Assembly (NCBI RefSeq): GCF_006716425.1
Contig: NZ_VFOZ01000001.1
Span: 4,960,001 to 5,024,000, forward strand
Reading direction: 5' to 3'
Length of the DNA: 64,000 bases
Origin: Actinoallomurus bryophytorum
GTDB taxonomy: Bacteria > Actinomycetota > Actinomycetes > Streptosporangiales > Streptosporangiaceae
The first letter of the stretch is position 1; each line of letters begins with the position of its first letter. A program made the translations under genes and the position numbers. The notes under the pieces were generated by a model, which was given only the letters and a program-made list of their open reading frames with translations, had not been told where the DNA came from and did no database searches. Positions 13,919 through 21,631 of this stretch are shown here, piece after piece.

Positions 13919-16455
13919 TGCGGATCGCCTGGCGGATGCTGACCCAGCGTCCCGCGAGCATGCTCGCGACCTTCCTCGCCCTGTGGTTCGCCGTCGGGAT
14001 CGTGACGACCTGCGGGGCGATGCTCGAGTCCGGGATCCGTTTCCACGGCACGACCGCCCGCTATGCCGCCGCTCCCGTTCTCGTCGCGACCACCGACCTG
14101 CGGATGACCGAGGGCAGGGGCGACGACCGCGACACCGAGAGCCTGCCGCTGCTCAAGCGGGGGAGCCTGGACGCGTCGCTGCCCGGTCGCATCGCGGCGG
14201 CCCCTGGCGTACGCGCTGCGGTCGCCGACATCGCGGTACCGGCGCAGGTCGCCGCGGGCGGCGGCACGGCACCGGTCGAGGTGCACCCGTGGTCGGCGGC
14301 CCCGCTCGCGCCGTTCACGCTGCGGACGGGGGCGGCCCCCACGGGCGACGACCAGGTGGTGCTCGACGAGGCATTCGCCGCCCGGATCGGGGCGAAGCCG
14401 GGCGACCAGGTACGGCTCGGACTCGCCTCCGGGCCCCGGGCGTTCACCGTCGGGGGCATCGCCGCGCCCACCGGTACGGCCCCGCGCACCCCGACGATCT
14501 TCGTCGGCGACGCCGAGGCCCGCGTCCTGTCCGGGGGTGCCACCGAGGTCATCGGCGTGCTTCCCGAACAGGGTGTCGGAGCCGGGACCCTGGCCGCGTC
14601 GGTACGCCGGGCGCTCCCGCCGGATCCCGCCCGGCTGTCCGGCGCCTACCCCCGCGTCTACACCGGTGCCTCGCGTGGCAGCGTCGAGTCCACCGACGTC
14701 GGCAACGGACGCGAGTTCGTCATCGCCGTGTCGGGCGTCTTCGGAGGATGCGCGCTGCTCATCGGCGTCCTCGTCATCGCCGGGACCGTGGGCCTGTCGG
14801 TCCGGCAGCGGCACCGCGACATCGCCCTGCTGCGCGCGCTCGCCGCCACCCCTCGCCAGGTGCGCCGCATGGTGATCCGTGAGGCCGCGGCACTGGGCGT
14901 CCTCGCCGGTGTGGCGGGCATCTGGCCGGGTCTGGCGGGTGCGGACCGGTTGCGCGAGGAGTACGTCTCGCGCGGCATGGTCCCGGACTCCTTCCGTACG
15001 CACCTGTCCTGGCTGCCACCGCTCGTCGCCACCGGCGCCGCGTTGCTCATCGCGGTCGTCGCGGCCTGGGCCGCCAGCCTGCGCGCCAGCAGGATCCAGC
15101 CCACGGAGGCGCTCGCGGAGACGACCGTCGAGCGCGGCGGCCTCGGCATCGTACGAGCCGTACTCGGACTGGTCGCGCTGGCCGGAGGGATCACCCTGTG
15201 CTTCGTCTCCGCGTCCGTGAGCGGCGACAGCGCGGCCGGCACCTCGGTGGCCACCGTGTTCACCCTGGTGGTGTCGGTCGCGCTGCTGAGCCCGCTGCTG
15301 ATCCGCGCCGCCGCGGCGACGTTCGGCCGGTTGCTGCGCCTGGCCGGTGTCACCGGCCGGCTGGCCGCCGCGAACACGGCCGCCTCGGCGCGCCGCCTCT
15401 CGGCCGTGGTGAGCTCGCTGGTCCTCGCGGTGGCGCTGGGAGGTTCGCTGTGGTTCGTGCAGACCTCCGAGCTCCACGTCGCCGCCGGGCAGAGCCGCGC
15501 GGGCCTGGTCGCCGACCACGTGGTGACCTCCGCCGGGCCGGGACTGCGGCCGGACGTGACCGAGGCGATCCGACGTACGGCCGGGGTCTCGGCCGCCACC
15601 AGGGTCGTGCACAGCACGATCTTCACGCCGCGGCTCGGGCTCACCGACTTCTCGGCCCAGGGCGTCGACGCGGCCGGCCTGGCACGGACGATGAACCTGG
15701 GCGTCACCAGCGGCGCCCTCGCCGGCCTCAGCGGGGACACCGTCGCCGTCGACACCCTGACCGCGCAGGCCCTGCACCTGCGCGTCGGCGGCCGGTTCAC
15801 GGGCTGGTTCGGCGACGGCGCGCCGGTGAACCTGCGCGTGGTCGCGATCTACCGGCGTGGCCTGGGCTTCGCCCAGCTGACCGTCCCCCACGACCTGCTG
15901 CTCCCGCACACGACCTCAGGTCTGGACGACGCGGTGCTCGTCGCGACCGACCGCGCCCAGGCCGTCACGGCGGTGAGGGCCGAACTGGACCGGCTCGCGC
16001 CCGGCTCCGCGCTGCTGGCCCGCGACGCGTACCAGGTCGGCCTGGGCAAGGACATGGTGGCGAACGCCTGGACGAACCAGATGGTCGTCGGCGTGCTCCT
16101 CATCTACGTGGTGATCGCGGCGGTGAACACCCTGGCGATGTACGCGCTCGGCCGGCGCCGCGAGTTCGCGGTGCTGCGGCTGTCCGGCACGACGCGGCCG
16201 CAGGTCCTGAGCATGGTCCGGCTGGAACAGGTGCTGCTGCTCGGCCTGGCGCTCGTCGTCGGCGCCGCGATCGCGGCGGCCACCCTGATCCCGATGGTCA
16301 AGGGCATCACCGGCTCCCCGACGCCCTACATCCCGCTCGCCGGCTGGGTGGCCGTGATCGGCGGCGTCGTCCTGCTCGGCGGCGCGGCGACGGCCGTACC
16401 GGTCCGGCGGGTCCTGCGGACGCGCCCGGTCGAGGGGATCGGGCTCCGTGAGTGA
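13915..16455 (+). CDS. FtsX-like ABC transporter permease
   Basis: An 846-residue membrane protein. It has an N-terminal helix, a large extracytoplasmic region (about 40-250), three helices with the first FtsX domain (about 260-400), a connecting helix near 415, a second extracellular portion, and the last FtsX domain (about 715-840) ending in PVRRVLRTRPVEGIGLRE. This duplicated FtsX layout is usual for actinomycete antimicrobial-peptide or lipid exporters partnered with a MacB/LolD ATPase. It forms an ATGA overlap with the ATPase gene. Substrate unknown. It converges on the lipoprotein gene with only 21 bp between the stops. Confidence 0.92.
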   Translation: MMRIAWRMLTQRPASMLATFLALWFAVGIVTTCGAMLESGIRFHGTTARYAAAPVLVATTDLRMTEGRGDDRDTESLPLLKRGSLDASLPGRIAAAPGVRAAVADIAVPAQVAAGGGTAPVEVHPWSAAPLAPFTLRTGAAPTGDDQVVLDEAFAARIGAKPGDQVRLGLASGPRAFTVGGIAAPTGTAPRTPTIFVGDAEARVLSGGATEVIGVLPEQGVGAGTLAASVRRALPPDPARLSGAYPRVYTGASRGSVESTDVGNGREFVIAVSGVFGGCALLIGVLVIAGTVGLSVRQRHRDIALLRALAATPRQVRRMVIREAAALGVLAGVAGIWPGLAGADRLREEYVSRGMVPDSFRTHLSWLPPLVATGAALLIAVVAAWAASLRASRIQPTEALAETTVERGGLGIVRAVLGLVALAGGITLCFVSASVSGDSAAGTSVATVFTLVVSVALLSPLLIRAAAATFGRLLRLAGVTGRLAAANTAASARRLSAVVSSLVLAVALGGSLWFVQTSELHVAAGQSRAGLVADHVVTSAGPGLRPDVTEAIRRTAGVSAATRVVHSTIFTPRLGLTDFSAQGVDAAGLARTMNLGVTSGALAGLSGDTVAVDTLTAQALHLRVGGRFTGWFGDGAPVNLRVVAIYRRGLGFAQLTVPHDLLLPHTTSGLDDAVLVATDRAQAVTAVRAELDRLAPGSALLARDAYQVGLGKDMVANAWTNQMVVGVLLIYVVIAAVNTLAMYALGRRREFAVLRLSGTTRPQVLSMVRLEQVLLLGLALVVGAAIAAATLIPMVKGITGSPTPYIPLAGWVAVIGGVVLLGGAATAVPVRRVLRTRPVEGIGLRE

Positions 16456-16476
16456 GGCGCCGTGAGTGACCGTGGC

Positions 16477-17304
16477 CTACAGCCTCCGCAGGCAGGTCGT
16501 GCTCGGGTAGTGGTGAATGTCGGTGACCGACTGCGTGGCCCCGGCCGGGCAGTTCATGGTCACGTTCGCGACGACCTTGGCCCAGGCGGACTTCGCGCCG
16601 CAGCCGACGGTGTCCAGGCCACTGATCGAGGTGGAGCCGGGGAACAGGCCCTTGTAGGTCCTGGGCTTCTTGACGCACTCACCGACCTGGAACTCCGGCC
16701 CCGGGTCCTCGACGTCCTCCCCTTCTCCGTGACAGATGATCGGCAGCTTGGGGTCGTCGCGCTTCGTCGTGTAGTAGCCGTCGAGGAAACCCTGGCTGTC
16801 GTGGCACTGCGACTTCTTCTTCAGGAAGCTTCTTATCCTGCCGGGCCCGTGACGGTCGTAGCACGGCCGTTCCTCCGGGTCGGATCCGTCCGCGGCGTAG
16901 AAGCAGTCTCCGACGCGAAGGATGCCGCCGCCCTTACCCGGGTCGCCGGGATGGGGCGCGGCGCGGTTGCGGAGGCACACCGAGCCGCCGGTGGGTGCCC
17001 GCAGGATCCCGTCGGTACGGCTCGTGCAGTCCAGCGGGCCGCGGCCTTCGCCGACGACCTTGATGATCTCGGAGGCCGCGCCGGGAGCGGCGCACGGGAG
17101 CGCCGCCGTCGTGGGGGGCTCGCTCCTGCCGTCGAACGAGGCGTTCACGCACTGGCCCACGACCCAGGCGGCCGTCGGACTCGGCGCGGGCCGGGAGACC
17201 GCCGGGCGGGATGGACGGGGAGCGGGGGAGGGATCCCCCGAACACGCCGTGAGCACGCCCAAGACGGCAAAGACCGCGACCACGCGCATGCCGTACCGCC
17301 TCAC
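16477..17304 (-). CDS. Cys-rich putative lipoprotein
   Basis: A 275-residue exported protein with a lipobox LTACSG (lipidated Cys21) after a hydrophobic stretch, then a Pro/Ser-rich linker (PSPAPRPSRPAVSRP). The mature part contains three similar units, each opening with a V-G-x-C motif (VGQCVNASF, VGDCFYAAD, VGECVKKPR) and holding further paired cysteines. The pattern recalls septum-formation-like (Septum_form) domains of actinobacterial lipoproteins, but I cannot assign it with certainty. It probably sits on the outer face of the membrane. ATG 17304 or the internal ATG at 17289 could be the start. Confidence 0.72.
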   Translation of the reverse strand: MRRYGMRVVAVFAVLGVLTACSGDPSPAPRPSRPAVSRPAPSPTAAWVVGQCVNASFDGRSEPPTTAALPCAAPGAASEIIKVVGEGRGPLDCTSRTDGILRAPTGGSVCLRNRAAPHPGDPGKGGGILRVGDCFYAADGSDPEERPCYDRHGPGRIRSFLKKKSQCHDSQGFLDGYYTTKRDDPKLPIICHGEGEDVEDPGPEFQVGECVKKPRTYKGLFPGSTSISGLDTVGCGAKSAWAKVVANVTMNCPAGATQSVTDIHHYPSTTCLRRL

Positions 17305-17327
17305 TCGCCGCTGTACATTGCGTGCAT

Positions 17328-17337
17328 TTTACGTAAA
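17328..17337. promoter_or_regulatory. TTTACGTAAA palindrome in divergent promoter
   Basis: A 10-bp palindrome inside a short AT-rich island (17310-17340). The island lies between the lipoprotein gene (start 17304) and the adenylate-forming ligase (start 17472), and is the only AT-rich DNA in the 167-bp gap. It is probably part of a promoter/operator region. Confidence 0.3.
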
Positions 17338-17471
17338 TTGTCGGCCTCTGGCCCGCCTGGGCGCTGACCTGGGACGGGCATCGGCGAGGCACCGCCCGGC
17401 CCGGTCCCGCGGCCCTTCCGCCCCACGGGCACCCCTGGTGATACCGGCCGGTTTGTCCGACACTGCGGATC

Positions 17472-18872
17472 ATGTCCTTCCCCGACAGGGTGATCCAGGT
17501 GCTGCTGACGGACCAGGACCGGATCGCGGTGGAGCACGGACCGCGCACGGTCACGCGTGGTGAGCTGCTCGCCATGATCGGCAAGGTGGCGGCCGGGCTG
17601 CGCGCCGCCGGGCTCGGTCCCGGCAGCGGTGTCGCCATGGAGCTCGGCGTCAGCCCCGAATCGCTCGCCGCCTACCTCGCCGGGTACGCCTCCGGCTGCC
17701 GGGTCCTCGGTGTCCGTCCCGGTCTCAGCCGGGCGCAGCAGCGCCACCTGATCGACGGCGGCGTCGAGCAGGTGCTCACGGACGAGGCCGTCGCGAAGCT
17801 GCTGCGTGGCCCGGCCGAGCCCGTCGACGTGCGCGCGCGCCCGCAGGACGTCGCGCGGCTCATCCACACCAGCGGCAGCACCGGGCGGCCCAAGGGCTGC
17901 GCGCAGACCTACGCCGCGATGTCGGCGCACTGGTCCTGGGGCGGCGCGTGGGGTCCCGCGACGGCCGACCTCGCCGCGCGCATGGACCGGTACCTGCTCT
18001 TCGGCACCCTGGCCAGCGCGGTCGTGCAGGACTTCGCCGCCCTCTGCCTGTTGCACGGCGGCACGGCGGTGATCCCGGAGCTCGGCGAGGGCCCGCTGTT
18101 CCCCGATGTGATCGAACGCCTGCGGATCAGCGCGTCCATCATGAACGTGCCACGGCTCTACCAGATGCTGACCGCACTGAGCGAGAAGCCCGTGGACACC
18201 GAAAGCCTCCGGGCGCTGGTCGTCTCCGGTTCGCCGCTGGCGCCGCACCGGCTCGCCGAGACGGCCGAACGGCTCGGCCCGGTCGTGTTCCAGTCCTACG
18301 GGCAGACCGAGACCGGCAACCTGGCCCTCCTGACACCGGCCGACATCGCCGCAGGCGTCCTGGACGCCGTGGGGCGGCCCCAGTCGGGCGTCGAGATCGA
18401 CATACGGGACGGTGAGATCTTCGCCCGCAGCCCGTACCAGATGACCGGGTACTGGCGGGATCCGGACCAGACCGCCGAGGTGCTCGTGGACGGCTGGGTA
18501 CGGACCCGGGACCTCGGTCACTTCGACGACGCGGGGTTCCTGCACCTGAGCGGACGTACGCGTGACGTGATCATCGTGGACGCCCTGCCGGTCTACGCCG
18601 GGCCGATCGAGCAGGTGCTCGCCTCGCTGCCCGACGTCGACCAGGCGTACGTGGTGGGCACGCCGGACGATCGCCGTGGCGAGGCGGTGCACGCCTTCGT
18701 CGTCCCCCGTGACGGGCGGGTGCCCGACAGGGCGGTCCTGTCCGCGGCCGTCCGTGACGCGCTCGGGGAGTCGAGCGTGCCGCAGACCATCGAGTTCGTC
18801 CCCGAGGCCCCGATGGCACCCAGCGGTAAGCCGGATAAACGCGCTCTGCTGGTCCTTTATCCGCGGCCTTGA
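17472..18872 (+). CDS. Adenylate-forming acid-CoA ligase (AMP-dependent synthetase)
   Basis: A 466-residue ANL-superfamily enzyme that would activate a carboxylic acid as acyl-AMP and pass it to CoA or another acceptor. Motifs: P-loop LIHTSGSTGRPKG near residue 133, SYGQTE (A5), GYWRDPDQT, TRDLG (A7), SGRTRDVI (A8), and the C-terminal catalytic Lys in APSGKPDKRA (A10). It is shorter than typical 500-550-residue ligases because the N-terminal subdomain is trimmed. No carrier-protein gene is nearby, so CoA is the likely acceptor. It leads a one-strand run of oxidative enzymes, separated from the next by 96 bp holding alternative hairpins. The substrate acid is unknown. Confidence 0.9.
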   Translation: MSFPDRVIQVLLTDQDRIAVEHGPRTVTRGELLAMIGKVAAGLRAAGLGPGSGVAMELGVSPESLAAYLAGYASGCRVLGVRPGLSRAQQRHLIDGGVEQVLTDEAVAKLLRGPAEPVDVRARPQDVARLIHTSGSTGRPKGCAQTYAAMSAHWSWGGAWGPATADLAARMDRYLLFGTLASAVVQDFAALCLLHGGTAVIPELGEGPLFPDVIERLRISASIMNVPRLYQMLTALSEKPVDTESLRALVVSGSPLAPHRLAETAERLGPVVFQSYGQTETGNLALLTPADIAAGVLDAVGRPQSGVEIDIRDGEIFARSPYQMTGYWRDPDQTAEVLVDGWVRTRDLGHFDDAGFLHLSGRTRDVIIVDALPVYAGPIEQVLASLPDVDQAYVVGTPDDRRGEAVHAFVVPRDGRVPDRAVLSAAVRDALGESSVPQTIEFVPEAPMAPSGKPDKRALLVLYPRP

Positions 18873-18918
18873 CTCAGGGAAAAGTTGCCTCTTGGCATAT
18901 GTCGCAAACAAGAGTACT

Positions 18919-18955
18919 TTGTTGACGGCTCAAAGATTGACTGTTCAACAATCTT
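18919..18955 (+). promoter_or_regulatory. Leader with two mutually exclusive hairpins before the FAD monooxygenase
   Basis: Two perfect 7-bp inverted pairs compete for the same bases: TTGTTGA (18919-18925) with TCAACAA (18945-18951), and AAGATTG (18933-18939) with CAATCTT (18949-18955). The second would cover the bases leading into the TTGGAGG ribosome site (18954-18960) of the gene starting at 18969. The leader is AT-rich against its surroundings. It could be a translational attenuator or overlapping operators. Confidence 0.4.
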
Positions 18956-18968
18956 GGAGGCGTTGGCC

Positions 18969-20564
18969 GTGCCAGAGGGTTCCGTCCTCGACTATCTGAT
19001 CATCGGAGCGGGGCCTGCCGGGCTCCAACTGGGCTACTACCTGCAGCGATCGGGTCGTGACTATTTGATCGTCGAGCGGGGGACGGCGCCGGGCACGTTC
19101 TTCACCAGCTTCCCCCGGCACCGCCAGCTGATCTCCATCAACAAGGTCCACACCGGTTGGGACGATCCTGAACTCAACCTGAGAATGGACTGGAACTCTC
19201 TGCTGAGTGACGAAGCCGCGCCATTGTTCACGGACTACTCGCCGCGGTATTTTCCCGCCGCCGACGACATGGTCCGCTATCTGGCCGACTTCGCCGGCGA
19301 GCACGGACTGGCGATCCGCTATGGCACGAATATCGCGCGGATCGGCCGGCCCGAGGTGTTCGAGGCCGTGGCCGACGACGGCGCCGTGATCCGCGCCAAG
19401 CACGTGATCATGGCGACCGGGGTCTCCCGGCCCTATGTGCCCGACATCCCCGGGATCGAGACGGCGGAGCTGTACTCGGACGTGTCGGTCGACCCCTCCG
19501 AGTTCACCGGCAAGCGGGTGCTGATCATCGGCAAGGGCAACTCGGCGTTCGAGACCGCCGACAACCTCGTCGAGACCGCGTCGGTCATCCATGTCGCGGG
19601 GCCCAGCTCGATCAGGATGGCCTGGCAGACGCACTTCGTGGGCCATCTGCGGGCCGTCAACAACAACTTCCTGGACACCTACCAGCTCAAGTCGCAGAAC
19701 GCGATCCTGGACGGGAACATCCTGGGCATCGAGCGCCGGGCCGACGCGTCGTACCTGGTGACGGTCAGCTTCTCGCGTGCCGACGAGGTCACCAAGGACA
19801 TCCCGTACGACCGGGTCATCGCCGCGACCGGGTTCCGCTTCGACGCCTCGATCTTCGAGCCGGAGTGCCGCCCCGAGATGGTGATCCGCGGCCGTTTCCC
19901 CGCGCAGACCCCCGAGTGGGAGTCGACCAACGTGCCCGGCCTGTACTTCGCCGGGACGATCACGCAGCCCCGTGACTTCAAGAGGTCCACCAGCGGCTTC
20001 ATCCACGGCTTCCGCTACGGCGCCCGCGCGCTGCACCGGATCCTGGAGCGGCGCCACCACGGCGAGACCTGGCCGCACGACGAGCTCGCGGGCACACCGG
20101 CGGCGGTCGGCGAGGCGGTGCTGGAGCGGGTCAACCGCACGTCCGCGCTGTGGCAGCTGTTCGCCTTCCTCGGCGACGTCGTGACGGTGGCGCCGGACGG
20201 CACCGCGCGGTACTGGCCCGAGATCCCGGTCGACCTCGTGGAGACGGCCGTCAAGGACGGGTTCTTCGGCGAGGTCGACGGCCACCTGGTCGTGACGCTG
20301 GAGTACGGCAAGGACCACGACCGCCTCGACCCGTTCGACATCAACGGGCGGCGGATCGCCCAGAACGACGCCGGGAACGCCCTCGACGGCCGCTACCTGC
20401 ATCCGGTGCTACGGCACTACCGCGCGGGCACGCAGGTCGGCGAGCACCACATCACCGAGAACCTGGAGAACGAGTGGACGCACGAGACCGTGCACCGCGC
20501 GCCGCTGTTCGCCTTCCTGGAGCAGGCACTGCCGGGCGATGAGGCGTCCGGCGCACGGGGATGA
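18969..20564 (+). CDS. FAD-dependent monooxygenase, FOXRED2-like
   Basis: A 531-residue flavoprotein with FAD-binding GAGPAGLQLGYYL at residues 13-25, an FAD-domain stretch SFPRHRQLISINKVHTGWDD, and a second dinucleotide-binding motif IIGKGNSAFETAD near residue 187 for NAD(P)H. ATGFRFD and the late GLYFAGTITQPRDFKRSTSG motif close the FMO-like fold. The combination fits the FOXRED2/ERFAD-like group better than Baeyer-Villiger enzymes. The C-terminal 130 residues are outside the FMO core. The GTG at 18969 is chosen because TTGGAGG lies 9 nt upstream; an in-frame upstream start lacks a ribosome site. Its TGA overlaps the next gene's ATG, so the two enzymes are co-translated. Confidence 0.85.
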   Translation: MPEGSVLDYLIIGAGPAGLQLGYYLQRSGRDYLIVERGTAPGTFFTSFPRHRQLISINKVHTGWDDPELNLRMDWNSLLSDEAAPLFTDYSPRYFPAADDMVRYLADFAGEHGLAIRYGTNIARIGRPEVFEAVADDGAVIRAKHVIMATGVSRPYVPDIPGIETAELYSDVSVDPSEFTGKRVLIIGKGNSAFETADNLVETASVIHVAGPSSIRMAWQTHFVGHLRAVNNNFLDTYQLKSQNAILDGNILGIERRADASYLVTVSFSRADEVTKDIPYDRVIAATGFRFDASIFEPECRPEMVIRGRFPAQTPEWESTNVPGLYFAGTITQPRDFKRSTSGFIHGFRYGARALHRILERRHHGETWPHDELAGTPAAVGEAVLERVNRTSALWQLFAFLGDVVTVAPDGTARYWPEIPVDLVETAVKDGFFGEVDGHLVVTLEYGKDHDRLDPFDINGRRIAQNDAGNALDGRYLHPVLRHYRAGTQVGEHHITENLENEWTHETVHRAPLFAFLEQALPGDEASGARG

Positions 20565-21631
20565 CGGGGCTCGCCCGGTTCGAGCGGCGCGCCAGGGAGC
20601 TCCTCGACCCGGTGCACTACGACTTCTTCGCCGGTGGAGCGGGGGACGAAGTCGCGCTGGCCGACAACGAGGAGGCGTTCGGCAGGCTGGCGCTCCTGCC
20701 CCGCATCCTCCGTGACACCACGGGCGGATCGACCGCGGTGACCCTGCTGGGCGATGCCTGCGAGATGCCGATCTTCGTCTCGCCCACGGCGTTCCACCGG
20801 CTCGCCCATCCCGGCGGTGAGCGCGCGACCGCGCGGGCGACCGCGGCGGCGGGCACCGTCCTGGTCACCGGAACGGCCGCCACCACGCCCGTCGCGGACG
20901 TCGTCGCGGAGGCGCGCGAGATCCGCGAGGACGCCACGGTGTGGTTCCAGCTCTACCTGCAACCTGACCCCGAGGTCACGGCCGCGCTGGTCCGCCGGGC
21001 CGAACGCGCCGGGTGCACCGCCCTTGTGGTCACCGCGGACTCGCCGGTGTTCGGCCGCCGGGGCCGCGACGACCGCAACGGCTTCCACGACCTGCCGCCG
21101 GGGCTGTATGCCGAGAACATGCGCGACCTGCCCGGCGGCGCGGACCGCGTACGCCCGATCGAGATGTCCGGCGCCTTCACATGGGAGCACCTCGACCGCC
21201 TGCGGGCACGTACGGACCTGCCGATCGTGGTCAAGGGCGTCCTGCATCCCGAGGACGCGCGGCTGGCACTGCGGCACGGCGTCGACGCGGTGCTCGTGTC
21301 CAACCACGGCGGCCGCCAGCTCGACGTCGCCCCCGCGACCGTGGACGCCCTGCCGGCGGTGGCCGAGGCCGTACGCGGCCGGATCCCCGTGCTGCTCGAC
21401 GGCGGCATCCGGTCCGGCGCCGACGCCGTCATGGCACTCGCGCTGGGCGCCACGGCGGTCGGCGTGGGACGCCCCGTCCTGTGGGGCCTGGCCGCCGGAG
21501 GAGAGAAGGGCGTCGGCGAGGTCCTGGAACTCCTGCGCGACGAGCTCGTGCACACGATGGCGCTGTGCGGCGCCGCGTCGCCCGGCGACCTGACCGGCGA
21601 TCTGGTCACGCGGCGAGGGGCGCCACGGTGA
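20561..21631 (+). CDS. FMN-dependent alpha-hydroxy-acid oxidase/dehydrogenase
   Basis: A 356-residue TIM-barrel flavoenzyme of the lactate/glycolate/mandelate oxidase family, converting a 2-hydroxy acid to the 2-oxo acid. All core residues are visible: HYDFFAGGAGDE (substrate Tyr), WFQLYLQPD, VVTADSPVFGRRGRD, IVVKGVL (Lys near the flavin) and SNHGGRQLD with catalytic His near residue 248 and substrate Arg beside it. LLDGGIRSGADAV and GVGRPVLWG bind the FMN phosphate. It overlaps its neighbours by 4 nt on both sides (ATGA at 20561, GTGA at 21628). It therefore belongs to the same enzyme set as the FAD monooxygenase and the P450. Substrate not deducible. Confidence 0.92.
   Translation: MTGLARFERRARELLDPVHYDFFAGGAGDEVALADNEEAFGRLALLPRILRDTTGGSTAVTLLGDACEMPIFVSPTAFHRLAHPGGERATARATAAAGTVLVTGTAATTPVADVVAEAREIREDATVWFQLYLQPDPEVTAALVRRAERAGCTALVVTADSPVFGRRGRDDRNGFHDLPPGLYAENMRDLPGGADRVRPIEMSGAFTWEHLDRLRARTDLPIVVKGVLHPEDARLALRHGVDAVLVSNHGGRQLDVAPATVDALPAVAEAVRGRIPVLLDGGIRSGADAVMALALGATAVGVGRPVLWGLAAGGEKGVGEVLELLRDELVHTMALCGAASPGDLTGDLVTRRGAPR

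Noticed and set aside
13732-15909. 725-codon minus-strand open frame opposite the FtsX-like permease
   Set aside because: GC-rich antisense frame with Asp/His/Arg/Gly repeats; the plus strand has a complete FtsX permease coupled to its ATPase.
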